Shown piece after piece: positions 8,102 to 16,194 of a stretch of 64,000 nucleotides of DNA. Made by a program: the position numbers and the translations under genes. This DNA comes from Cedecea neteri. Lineage in GTDB: Bacteria; Pseudomonadota; Gammaproteobacteria; Enterobacterales; Enterobacteriaceae. The notes beneath the pieces were generated by a model that worked only from the letters and a program-made list of their open reading frames with translations, was not told the origin of the DNA and ran no database searches. The stretch spans positions 2,852,001 through 2,916,000 of the forward strand of contig NZ_CP009458.1 in NCBI RefSeq assembly GCF_000758305.1, read 5' to 3'. Every line of letters begins with the position of its first letter. The first letter of the stretch is position 1.

Positions 8102-8761
8102 TTATAGATTAATCAGAATATTCCCATCAGCATCCACCGTCCCGCTCACCACCTGCCCTGAAGACATACGAACGCGGGCATTTTGCGCGACAGCGGCGTT
8201 ATTCAGCGCCTTGCCTTCACCGTTGACGCTAAAGCCTTCGCCGGAGGCAATTACCTGAACCTGCTGACCGGCTTTCACTCGCCAGGCCTGGCGCACCATC
8301 GTCTGAATGACCGGCTGCCCGGGCGCAATATCCCGGAGCGAAACCGCGTCTGTGGCCTGGCCGAGATCCAGCATAGTGCGTGGTGGCAGTTGGTCAAGGC
8401 GGCCCTGTGTTAACTGCACGCTATTGGCATCGATCCTTGAACCGCGGGCGATAGGGCGACTGGCAACCACATACTGTCCCGTGGCGATCACCTGAACCTG
8501 AATAAATCGTTTGTCGCTGCCGCAGCGTGCCATAACGCTGACGTTGCCCCACAGTTTGGCATTGCCGGGCGTTGAGAATTCTGGCTGAGGGCAGGTGGGA
8601 AGCTGAGCCTCCGGCGTTTTCACTTTGACGCTGACGTCTTCGCTGATCCCCGCCAGCCGCTGTTGAAAATACTCAGTCAGCGGCCCATCGAGTGCGCTCG
8701 CCAGGGCCAACTGACTGACCAGTAAACTGGCTATGCCGCTCAAGATTTTCAGGCTTCTCAT
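8102..8761 (-). CDS. flgA: Flagellar P-ring assembly chaperone FlgA
   Basis: Periplasmic chaperone needed for assembly of the P ring (FlgI) around the rod. It has 219 residues, as in E. coli. An N-terminal signal peptide (LKILSGIASLLVSQLALASA) is followed by a SAF-type domain with the conserved ASRPIARGSRIDANSVQLTQ around residues 120-140 and a C-terminal GKALNNAAVAQNARVRMSSG stretch. It is transcribed leftward from the divergent FlhDC-controlled region shared with flgB, while flgM behind it also has a class 3 promoter. Confidence 0.95.
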   Translation of the reverse strand: MRSLKILSGIASLLVSQLALASALDGPLTEYFQQRLAGISEDVSVKVKTPEAQLPTCPQPEFSTPGNAKLWGNVSVMARCGSDKRFIQVQVIATGQYVVASRPIARGSRIDANSVQLTQGRLDQLPPRTMLDLGQATDAVSLRDIAPGQPVIQTMVRQAWRVKAGQQVQVIASGEGFSVNGEGKALNNAAVAQNARVRMSSGQVVSGTVDADGNILINL

Positions 8762-8814
8762 CGCGCTTCTCCGTATTCAGATTGCGGTGATTTTAACCGC
8801 GAGCCGTTTTGATC

Positions 8815-8857
8815 AAGGCGATAAATAGCGACGTATTTTGCGTTTATTCCACCCATC
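8815..8857. promoter_or_regulatory. FlhD4C2 activator site between flgA and flgB
   Basis: AAGGCGATAAATAGCG (8815-8830) fits the FlhDC box consensus AAYGSN2-3AAATARCG at all but one position. After exactly 10 bases an inverted second box (8841-8857, minus strand GATGGGTGGAATAAACG) gives the usual paired arrangement. This is where E. coli has its class 2 site driving both flgAMN and flgBCDEFGHIJ. Confidence 0.88.
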
Positions 8858-8920
8858 GCGTACGCGTAAGGCGCTTTAAGCTTTCGGACGATTCCTAATT
8901 CTATGGACTATGGAGGAAGC

Positions 8921-9331
8921 ATGCTCGATAAACTGGACGCCGCACTGCGATTTCAGCAAGAAGCGCTTAATTTGCGTGCCCAGCGCCAAGAGATTCTGGC
9001 CGCGAATATCGCCAATGCCGACACGCCGGGCTTTCAGGCGCGCGATATCGACTTTGCCAGTGAAATGAAAAAAGTGATGGAGCGCGGACGCGTTGAAGGA
9101 GGCGGCATGTCTCTGGCGCTCACTTCGGCACGCCATATCCCGGCACAAACCCACTCCACTCCGTCGCTCGATCTCCTCTACCGCGTACCTGACCAGCCCG
9201 CCATGGACGGTAACACCGTCGATATGGACCGTGAACGTACGCAGTTTGCCGATAACAGCCTGAATTATCAAACAAACCTCACGGTGCTTGGTGGGCAAAT
9301 CAAAAGCATGATGTCGGTGCTACAGGGATAA
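8921..9331 (+). CDS. flgB: Flagellar proximal rod protein FlgB
   Basis: Structural subunit of the proximal rod in the periplasm, exported by the flagellar type III system. It has 136 residues (E. coli 138). I choose the ATG at 8921 because GGAGGA lies 4 bases before it and the product then starts MLDKLDAALRFQQEALNLRA as in the family; an upstream in-frame ATG at 8903 adds six unusual residues. The rod-family signature ILAANIANADTPGFQARD spans residues 26-43. It is the first gene of flgBCDEFGHIJ. Confidence 0.96.
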   Translation: MLDKLDAALRFQQEALNLRAQRQEILAANIANADTPGFQARDIDFASEMKKVMERGRVEGGGMSLALTSARHIPAQTHSTPSLDLLYRVPDQPAMDGNTVDMDRERTQFADNSLNYQTNLTVLGGQIKSMMSVLQG

Positions 9332-9334
9332 TCG

Positions 9335-9739
9335 ATGGCCTTACTCAATATTTTCGACATCGCCGGTTCGGCTATGACGGCCCAGTCCAAACGCATGAAC
9401 GTGGCGGCAAGTAACCTCGCCAACGCCGACAGCGTCACCGGACCAGACGGTCAGCCTTACCGTGCAAAACAGGTCGTTTTCCAGGTGGATGCTGCCCCAG
9501 GGGCTGCGACCGGTGGCGTTAAAGTGACCAAAGTGATTGAGAGTGATGCGCCCGATAAGCTGGTCTTCCAGCCGGGTAACCCGCTCGCGGACGCACGCGG
9601 CTATGTGCGTATGCCTAACGTCGATGTGGTCGGAGAGATGGTCAACAGCATGTCCGCCTCCCGCAGCTACCAGGCCAACGTCGAGGTGCTCAACACCGTG
9701 AAGGGCATGATGATGAAAACGCTCACTCTCGGTCAGTAA
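9335..9739 (+). CDS. flgC: Flagellar proximal rod protein FlgC
   Basis: Proximal rod subunit, 134 residues as in E. coli. The N-terminal rod/hook motif MNVAASNLANADSVTGPDGQ and the C-terminal NVDVVGEMVNSMSASRSYQA with the helical end VLNTVKGMMMKTLTLGQ mark the family. These two ends form the D0 coiled coil in the assembled rod. It starts 3 bases after flgB, and flgD follows after 11 bases. Confidence 0.97.
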   Translation: MALLNIFDIAGSAMTAQSKRMNVAASNLANADSVTGPDGQPYRAKQVVFQVDAAPGAATGGVKVTKVIESDAPDKLVFQPGNPLADARGYVRMPNVDVVGEMVNSMSASRSYQANVEVLNTVKGMMMKTLTLGQ

Positions 9740-9750
9740 CAGGAGCCTAT

Positions 9751-10449
9751 ATGTCCATTGCAGTCAAAATGAACGATCCGACTAACGATGTTGATCCTAC
9801 GGCTGGAGCATCAAAAAACAGCCTGACCGGCAACAGCGCGGCAGACCTGCAGGGGAGCTTTCTGACCCTGCTGGTGGCGCAGTTAAAAAACCAGGACCCG
9901 ACCAACCCGATGCAGAACAACGAACTGACCACGCAGCTGGCGCAGATCAGTACCGTTAGCGGTATCGAAAAACTCAACACCACGCTGGGCTCGGTTTCCG
10001 GGCAGATCAATCAGAACCAGTCCCTGCAGGCCAGTTCGCTGATTGGTCATGGCGTCATGATCCCGGGCAACAAAATTCTCGCGGGGACCGATTCAAAAAC
10101 CAACACCATCAGCACCACGCCGTTTGGCGTCGAGCTGCAGCAGGCGGCGGACAAAGTCACGGCCACCATCTCCGATAAAGACGGCAAAGTGGTTCGTACT
10201 ATCGAGATTGGTGGGCTGAGTGCCGGGGTGCATACCTTTACCTGGGACGGCAGCGCCAACGACGGCACCAACGTGCCGGATGGCTCTTATACCGTGGCAA
10301 TCAATGCCACTAATGGTGGGACACAGCTGGTGGCTCAGCCGCTGAACTTCGCCATGGTGAGCGGGGTTATCAACGGCAAAGATGGCCTCAAACTGGATCT
10401 CGGGACCTACGGTTCTACGACCCTCGATGCAATCAGGCAAATTATTTAA
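9751..10449 (+). CDS. flgD: Hook-capping (scaffold) protein FlgD
   Basis: Cap protein that sits at the tip of the growing hook and adds FlgE subunits; discarded when the hook is done. It has 232 residues (E. coli 231). The N-terminal FLTLLVAQLKNQDPTNPMQN (about residues 35-54) is the FlgD signature, and the C-terminal half contains the FlgD Ig-like/Tudor part (VHTFTWDGSANDGTNVPDGS). It lies between the rod genes and flgE as usual. Confidence 0.96.
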   Translation: MSIAVKMNDPTNDVDPTAGASKNSLTGNSAADLQGSFLTLLVAQLKNQDPTNPMQNNELTTQLAQISTVSGIEKLNTTLGSVSGQINQNQSLQASSLIGHGVMIPGNKILAGTDSKTNTISTTPFGVELQQAADKVTATISDKDGKVVRTIEIGGLSAGVHTFTWDGSANDGTNVPDGSYTVAINATNGGTQLVAQPLNFAMVSGVINGKDGLKLDLGTYGSTTLDAIRQII

Positions 10450-10475
10450 GCCTATAACCTAAGCAGGAGTAAGAC

Positions 10476-11726
10476 ATGGCGTTTTCTCAAGCGGTCAGCG
10501 GCTTAAATGCTGCGGCCACCAACCTGGACGTGATTGGTAACAACATTGCCAACTCCGCCACCTACGGTTTTAAATCCGGCTCGGTCTCTTTTGCCGATAT
10601 GTTCGCAGGCTCTAAAGTAGGCCTGGGCGTTAAAGTGGCGGGCGTGACCCAGAACTTTGGCGACGGTACCACCACCAGCACCGGCCGTGGCCTGGACGTG
10701 GCTATCAGCCAGAACGGTTTCTTCCGCCTGGTGGATAGCTCCGGCTCCGTATTCTACAGCCGCAACGGGCAGTTCAAGCTGGACGAAAACCGCAACCTTG
10801 TGAACATGCAGGGCCTGCAGCTGACCGGCTACCCGGCAACCGGTACGCCGCCAACCATTCAGCAGGGTGCCAACCCGGTAGGTCTGTCCGTGCCAAACAC
10901 GCTGATGGCGGCGAAAACCACCACCACCGCGTCCCAGCAGATCAACCTGAACTCCACCGACAAACTGCCAACGGTCGGGACGTTCAATCCAGCCGATGCG
11001 AACAGCTACAACAAGAAGGGCACGGTAACCGTTTACGACAGCCAGGGTAACGCCCACGGCATGGACGTGTACTACGTGAAGACCGCAGACAATACTTGGC
11101 AGGTCTACACCAAAGATTCCTCCGTGGCGGGCTCTACGCCAACCTCAGCAGGGTTTATGCGTTTCGACAATAACGGCAACCTGCAGGGGATTACTGCCAA
11201 TGCTGCCGATCCGATTCCAAACCCGAACACGCTGCCAACCAGCATCAACGTAACCACCGGCGTCACCAACGGCGCGACGCCTGCTACCTTCGCGCTGAGC
11301 TTCCAGAACTCCATGCAGCAGAACACCGGGTCTAACAACATCGTGGCGACCAACCAGAACGGCTACAAGCCGGGCGACCTGGTCTCTTACCAGATTAACG
11401 ATGATGGCACCGTGGTCGGGAACTACTCCAACGAGCAGACCCAGCTTCTGGGGCAAATCGTGCTGTCCAACTTTGCGAACCCTGAAGGTTTGCAGTCCCA
11501 GGGCGATAACGTCTGGACCGCGAGCAACTCTTCCGGCGTTGCGCTGCTGGGCCTCGCGGGAACGGGGAACTTCGGGACCCTGACCAGCGGAGCGCTGGAG
11601 TCTTCGAACGTGGATCTGAGTAAAGAACTGGTCAACATGATCGTCGCGCAGCGTAACTATCAGTCGAATGCGCAGACCATCAAAACCCAGGACCAGATCC
11701 TCAACACCCTGGTTAACCTGCGCTAA
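10476..11726 (+). CDS. flgE: Flagellar hook protein FlgE
   Basis: Main subunit of the hook, the universal joint between rod and filament. It has 416 residues (E. coli 402). The N-terminal D0 helix MAFSQAVSGLNAAATNLDVI and the motif NNIANSATYGFKSGSVSFAD are typical, as is the C-terminal ESSNVDLSKELVNMIVAQRN. The middle (about residues 140-300) is Thr/Asn-rich and carries the extra length, as expected for the surface domain. An AGCAGGAG SD precedes the start. Confidence 0.97.
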   Translation: MAFSQAVSGLNAAATNLDVIGNNIANSATYGFKSGSVSFADMFAGSKVGLGVKVAGVTQNFGDGTTTSTGRGLDVAISQNGFFRLVDSSGSVFYSRNGQFKLDENRNLVNMQGLQLTGYPATGTPPTIQQGANPVGLSVPNTLMAAKTTTTASQQINLNSTDKLPTVGTFNPADANSYNKKGTVTVYDSQGNAHGMDVYYVKTADNTWQVYTKDSSVAGSTPTSAGFMRFDNNGNLQGITANAADPIPNPNTLPTSINVTTGVTNGATPATFALSFQNSMQQNTGSNNIVATNQNGYKPGDLVSYQINDDGTVVGNYSNEQTQLLGQIVLSNFANPEGLQSQGDNVWTASNSSGVALLGLAGTGNFGTLTSGALESSNVDLSKELVNMIVAQRNYQSNAQTIKTQDQILNTLVNLR

Positions 11727-11746
11727 GCGCCTGAAGGGACGGCTTA

Positions 11747-12502
11747 ATGGATCATGCAATCTACACCGCCATGGGCGCTGCCAGCCAGACGCTGAATCAA
11801 CAGTCAGTCACGGCGAGCAACATGGCGAACGCTTCGACACCGGGCTTCCGCGCGCAGCTTAATGCTTTGCGTGCTGTCCCGGTTGAAGGGCTTTCTCTGC
11901 CAACCCGTACCCTGGTGATTGCTTCAACGCCAGGGGCCGATATGACGCCGGGTCAGCTGGACTACACCTCGCGCCCGATGGACGTGGCTTTGCAGCAGGA
12001 TGGCTGGCTGGCGGTGCAGACGCAGGACGGCGGAGAAGGCTATACCCGCAACGGTAACATTCAGGTCAGCCCTGCCGGTCAGTTGACCATCGGTGGCCGG
12101 CCCGTTATCGGCGAAGGTGGCCCTATTGCGGTACCGGAAGGTTCGCAGCTCACCATTGCTGCGGACGGGACTATCTCCGCGTTGAACCCGGGCGATCCGC
12201 CAAATACCGTGGCGCCGATTGGCCGACTGAAGCTGGTGAAAGCCACGCAGCAGGAAGTCGTGCGTGGTGATGACGGGCTGTTCCGTTTGAACCCCGCCGC
12301 CCAGGCAACACGCGGTGCTATAGCCCAGGCCGACCCAACCATTAAGGTGATGTCCGGCGTACTGGAAGGCAGCAACGTCAAACCGGCAGAAGCGATGGCG
12401 GACATGATCGCCAACGCCCGTCGTTTTGAGATGCAGATGAAAGTTATCGCCAACGTTGATGAAAACGAACAGCGCGCTAACACGCTGCTGCAAATGACCT
12501 AA
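11747..12502 (+). CDS. flgF: Flagellar proximal rod protein FlgF
   Basis: Proximal rod subunit, 251 residues as in E. coli. It starts MDHAIYTAMGAASQTLNQQS and has the rod motif SVTASNMANASTPGFRAQLN (residues 20-39). The C-terminal GVLEGSNVKPAEAMADMIAN and RRFEMQMKVIANVDENEQRA form the second half of the D0 domain. It starts 20 bases after the flgE stop. Confidence 0.97.
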   Translation: MDHAIYTAMGAASQTLNQQSVTASNMANASTPGFRAQLNALRAVPVEGLSLPTRTLVIASTPGADMTPGQLDYTSRPMDVALQQDGWLAVQTQDGGEGYTRNGNIQVSPAGQLTIGGRPVIGEGGPIAVPEGSQLTIAADGTISALNPGDPPNTVAPIGRLKLVKATQQEVVRGDDGLFRLNPAAQATRGAIAQADPTIKVMSGVLEGSNVKPAEAMADMIANARRFEMQMKVIANVDENEQRANTLLQMT

Positions 12503-12532
12503 CGCCCGGCTTACTTATTACAGGATTCAAAC

Positions 12533-13315
12533 ATGATCAATTCTTTATGGATCGCCAAAACGGGTCTTGATGCACAGCAAACCAATATGGATGTGATTGC
12601 CAACAACCTGGCAAACGTCTCCACCAACGGTTTCAAGCGTCAACGCGCCGTGTTTGAAGATTTACTTTATCAAACCATCCGTCAGCCGGGGGCTCAGTCT
12701 TCTGAGCAAACGACGCTGCCGTCGGGTTTACAGATCGGGACCGGTGTTCGTCCGGTAGCCACCGAGCGTCTGCACAGCCAGGGCAACCTGTCTAAAACGG
12801 ACAACAGCAAAGATGTGGCCATCAAAGGCGAAGGCTTCTTCCAGGTTCTGCTGCCGGACGGAACCGCTGCCTATACGCGCGACGGTTCCTTCCAGGTTGA
12901 TCAGAATGGCCAGCTAGTGACGGCGGGTGGTTTCCAGGTACAGCCTGCGATTACCGTGCCTGCAAACGCGCTGAGCCTGACTATCGGCCGTGACGGTGTG
13001 GTAAGCGCAACCTTGCAGGGGCAAACCGCACCAGTACAGGTTGGGCAACTGAACCTGACGACCTTTATGAACGACACCGGCCTGGAAAGTATTGGTGAGA
13101 ACCTCTACACCGAAACGCAGGCGTCCGGTGCGCCAAACGATTCCACGCCGGGATTGAACGGCGCAGGTCTGCTCTATCAGGGCTATGTTGAGACCTCAAA
13201 CGTAAACGTGGCTGAAGAGCTGGTAAACATGATCCAGGTTCAGCGCGCCTACGAAATCAACAGCAAAGCGGTCAGCACTACTGACCAGATGCTGCAAAAA
13301 CTGACGCAAATGTAA
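12533..13315 (+). CDS. flgG: Flagellar distal rod protein FlgG
   Basis: Subunit of the distal rod, which passes through the P and L rings. It has 260 residues as in E. coli. MINSLWIAKTGLDAQQTNMD and VIANNLANVSTNGFKRQRAV mark the N-terminus; YVETSNVNVAEELVNMIQVQ and the end TDQMLQKLTQM mark the C-terminus. The SD is ACAGGA. It is the last rod gene before the ring genes flgH and flgI. Confidence 0.97.
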   Translation: MINSLWIAKTGLDAQQTNMDVIANNLANVSTNGFKRQRAVFEDLLYQTIRQPGAQSSEQTTLPSGLQIGTGVRPVATERLHSQGNLSKTDNSKDVAIKGEGFFQVLLPDGTAAYTRDGSFQVDQNGQLVTAGGFQVQPAITVPANALSLTIGRDGVVSATLQGQTAPVQVGQLNLTTFMNDTGLESIGENLYTETQASGAPNDSTPGLNGAGLLYQGYVETSNVNVAEELVNMIQVQRAYEINSKAVSTTDQMLQKLTQM

Positions 13316-13361
13316 GGCGTTTGCCGGCGCGTGAAAGCGCGTCGGCTGCCGTGACCTGAAG

Positions 13362-14066
13362 ATGAAAGCAATGCAAAACCCAATGGTGCTCCGTCCTGTT
13401 CTCCTGAGTCTGGTGTTTGCCGTAAGCGGCTGCGCCTTAGTACCAAGTAAACCGCTGGTTGAAGGCGCCACGACCGCCCAGCCGGTGCCTGGTCCTGCGC
13501 CAACGATTAACGGTTCAATATTCCAGACCGCGCAGCCGATGAATTACGGCTATCAGCCGCTGTTTGAAGACCGTCGTCCGCGTAATATCGGCGACACCCT
13601 GACCATCCAGCTTCAGGAAAACGTCAGCGCCAGTAAGAGTTCCTCGGCGAATGCCAGCCGCGATGGAAAATCCTCTCTCGGCTTCGATACGGTTCCGACG
13701 TTTGCATCGGGATTACTGGGAGGAGGAAAAGCTGACCTGAACGCTTCCGGCAGCAATGGCTTTAACGGCAAAGGCGGCGCCAACGCCAGCAACACCTTCA
13801 GCGGCACCTTAACGGTAACGGTCGATCAGGTGCTGGCCAACGGAAACCTGCACGTTGTAGGTGAGAAACAGATTGCCATCAACCAGGGGACGGAGTTTAT
13901 CCGGTTCTCTGGCGTAGTGAACCCGCGCACCATCAGCGGCAGCAACACCGTTGCGTCGACCCAGGTGGCGGATGCCCGAATTGAGTATGTCGGTAACGGC
14001 TACATTAATGAAGCGCAGAATATGGGCTGGCTGCAGCGCTTCTTCCTTAACGTATCGCCGATGTAA
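13362..14066 (+). CDS. flgH: Flagellar L-ring lipoprotein FlgH
   Basis: Outer-membrane ring lipoprotein that forms the bushing around the distal rod. It has 234 residues (E. coli 232). The signal peptide ends in the lipobox AVSGC with the modified Cys at residue 24. Conserved parts are PLFEDRRPRNIGDTLTIQLQ, SASKSSSANASRDGKSS and, near the end, RTISGSNTVASTQVADARIE. I use the ATG at 13362; the in-frame ATG at 13371 would give a slightly shorter signal peptide, and neither has a strong SD. Confidence 0.95.
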   Translation: MKAMQNPMVLRPVLLSLVFAVSGCALVPSKPLVEGATTAQPVPGPAPTINGSIFQTAQPMNYGYQPLFEDRRPRNIGDTLTIQLQENVSASKSSSANASRDGKSSLGFDTVPTFASGLLGGGKADLNASGSNGFNGKGGANASNTFSGTLTVTVDQVLANGNLHVVGEKQIAINQGTEFIRFSGVVNPRTISGSNTVASTQVADARIEYVGNGYINEAQNMGWLQRFFLNVSPM

Positions 14067-14077
14067 GCGAGGGTACC

Positions 14078-15175
14078 ATGGTTAAATATTTATTCGGGTT
14101 AGTTGTGCTGATGACCGCAGCTTATGCCTCAGCTGACCGCATTCGTGACCTGACGACCGTGCAGGGCGTGCGTGAAAACTCCCTGATTGGCTACGGCCTG
14201 GTGGTTGGGCTGGACGGTACCGGTGACCAGACGACGCAAACGCCGTTTACCACACAAAGCCTGAACAACATGCTTTCCCAGTTGGGCATTACCGTGCCGA
14301 CCGGTACTAACATGCAGCTGAAAAACGTGGCGGCAGTGATGGTGACGGCAAAATACCCGGCGTTTGCGCGAGCAGGGCAAAACATTGATGTTGTTGTTTC
14401 GTCCATGGGTAATGCGAAGAGCCTGCGCGGCGGTACGCTGCTGATGACGCCGCTCAAAGGCGTGGATAACCAGGTTTATGCCCTGGCACAGGGTAACGTC
14501 CTCGTGGGTGGTGCGGGCGCAGCGGCAGGTGGCAGCAGCGTCCAGGTGAACCAGCTTAACGGCGGGCGTATCACCGGCGGTGCGGTCATTGAGCGTGAGC
14601 TGGCCGGGACTTTCGGCAATGGCAACACCCTCAACCTGCAGCTTAATGATGATGATTTCAGCCTGGCCCAGCGGATCACCGACACCATTAACCGCTCCCG
14701 TGGTTTTGGCAGCGCAACAGCGCTGGATGGCCGTACGATCCAGATCCGCGTGCCAAGCGGCGGTAGCTCTCAGGTTCGTCTACTGGCGGATATTCAGAAC
14801 CTTGAAGTGAGTATGCCGGTGCAGGATGCGCGCGTGGTGATCAACTCTCGCACAGGTTCCGTGGTGATGAACCGCGAAGTGACGCTGGATAACTGCGCCG
14901 TTGCGCAGGGTAACCTGTCGGTGACTGTTAACCGTCAGAACCAGGTCAGTCAGCCGAATACGCCATTTGGCGGTGGTCAGACCGTCGTGACGCCGCAAAC
15001 CCAGATTGATTTACGCCAGAGCGGCGGTTCGGTACAGCGCGTTAATTCCAGCGCGAACCTGAATAACGTGGTGCGTGCGCTGAATGCGCTGGGTGCATCG
15101 CCTATCGATCTGATGTCTATCCTGCAATCCATGCAAAGCGCAGGCTGCCTGCGTGCGAAACTGGAAATCATCTAA
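14078..15175 (+). CDS. flgI: Flagellar P-ring protein FlgI
   Basis: Periplasmic ring protein around the rod at the peptidoglycan layer; its assembly needs FlgA (8102-8761). It has 365 residues as in E. coli. A signal peptide (VKYLFGLVVLMTAAYASA) is followed by DRIRDLTTVQGVRENSLIGY. The C-terminal region carries VVRALNALGASPIDLMSILQ. Its TAA overlaps the flgJ ATG by one base (TAATG), which implies coupled translation. Confidence 0.97.
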   Translation: MVKYLFGLVVLMTAAYASADRIRDLTTVQGVRENSLIGYGLVVGLDGTGDQTTQTPFTTQSLNNMLSQLGITVPTGTNMQLKNVAAVMVTAKYPAFARAGQNIDVVVSSMGNAKSLRGGTLLMTPLKGVDNQVYALAQGNVLVGGAGAAAGGSSVQVNQLNGGRITGGAVIERELAGTFGNGNTLNLQLNDDDFSLAQRITDTINRSRGFGSATALDGRTIQIRVPSGGSSQVRLLADIQNLEVSMPVQDARVVINSRTGSVVMNREVTLDNCAVAQGNLSVTVNRQNQVSQPNTPFGGGQTVVTPQTQIDLRQSGGSVQRVNSSANLNNVVRALNALGASPIDLMSILQSMQSAGCLRAKLEII

Positions 15176-16119
15176 TGCTGACTGACGCCCGTTCACTTGC
15201 CAATGCCGCGTTTGATGCCAACTCGCTCAATGATTTAAAGGCGAAGGCCGGACAAGATCCTAAGGGTAACCTGAAAGAGGTGGCTCATCAGGTGGAAGGG
15301 ATGTTCGTGCAGATGATGCTGAAAAGTATGCGTGAAGCGCTGCCGAAAGATGGTCTTTTCAGCAGCGAGTCCACGCGGATGTATACCAGCATGTATGACC
15401 AGCAGATAGCTCAACAGCTGAGTGCGAAAGGACTGGGGCTGGCGGATGCGATGGTCAAGCAAATGAGCAACGAGCAGATCGAGCCGTCGGAAACGGCGGG
15501 GCAGGTGCCAATGAAACTCGATCCGCAAACGGTCACCAGCTACCAGAACCAGACGCTAACGCAAATGGTGCGTCAGGCCGTGCCTCGGGCGCCTTCTAAC
15601 GAAGAGCCGATGAGCGGAGACAGTAAAGACTTCCTCGCGCAACTCTCGCTGCCAGCGCGTTTAGCCAGTGAAGCCAGCGGCATTCCACACCACCTGATTC
15701 TGGCGCAGGCTGCGCTGGAGTCCGGCTGGGGGCAGCGTCAGATCCGCACCGAAAAAGGCGAGCCGAGCTTTAACCTGTTCGGCGTCAAGGCGACGTCGGG
15801 CTGGAAAGGGCCGACCACGGAAATCACCACCACCGAATTTGAAAACGGTGAGGCGAAGAAGGTGAAAGCGAAGTTCCGTGTATATAGCTCGTACCTGGAA
15901 GCACTTTCTGACTACGTTGGCTTACTGACGAAAAACCCACGCTATGCTGCCGTGACAAATGCATCTTCAGCAGAGCAGGGCGCTCAGGCGCTGCAAAATG
16001 CCGGTTATGCAACAGATCCGAACTACGCACGCAAGTTGACCGGCATGATCCAGCAGCTGAAAGCCATGAGCGACAAGGTCTCCAAAGCTTACAGCACTGA
16101 TTTGTCGAATTTGTTCTGA
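15175..16119 (+). CDS. flgJ: Rod-capping protein and peptidoglycan hydrolase FlgJ
   Basis: Two-domain protein: the N-terminal half caps the growing rod and the C-terminal half is a beta-N-acetylglucosaminidase that opens the peptidoglycan. It has 314 residues (E. coli 313). The N-terminal rod-binding motif is HQVEGMFVQMMLKSMREALP (about residues 38-57). The hydrolase domain starts near residue 155, and the catalytic glutamate is Glu182 in AQAALESGWGQRQI. The overlap with flgI and the class 3 promoter that follows mark it as the last gene of the class 2 operon. Confidence 0.96.
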   Translation: MLTDARSLANAAFDANSLNDLKAKAGQDPKGNLKEVAHQVEGMFVQMMLKSMREALPKDGLFSSESTRMYTSMYDQQIAQQLSAKGLGLADAMVKQMSNEQIEPSETAGQVPMKLDPQTVTSYQNQTLTQMVRQAVPRAPSNEEPMSGDSKDFLAQLSLPARLASEASGIPHHLILAQAALESGWGQRQIRTEKGEPSFNLFGVKATSGWKGPTTEITTTEFENGEAKKVKAKFRVYSSYLEALSDYVGLLTKNPRYAAVTNASSAEQGAQALQNAGYATDPNYARKLTGMIQQLKAMSDKVSKAYSTDLSNLF

Positions 16120-16125
16120 ACAGAC

Positions 16126-16152
16126 TCAAGTCCCGTGGCCTGCTGCCGATAA
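16126..16152 (+). promoter_or_regulatory. Sigma-28 (class 3) promoter of flgK-flgL
   Basis: TCAAGTCC (16126-16133), 11 bases and GCCGATAA (16145-16152). The -10 box is a perfect sigma-28 match and the -35 matches 5 of 8. It lies 42 bases before the flgK ATG. Confidence 0.88.
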
Positions 16153-16194
16153 TAGGTAGCAGAACCTTTGACCACACGCTATCAAGGAACCTTC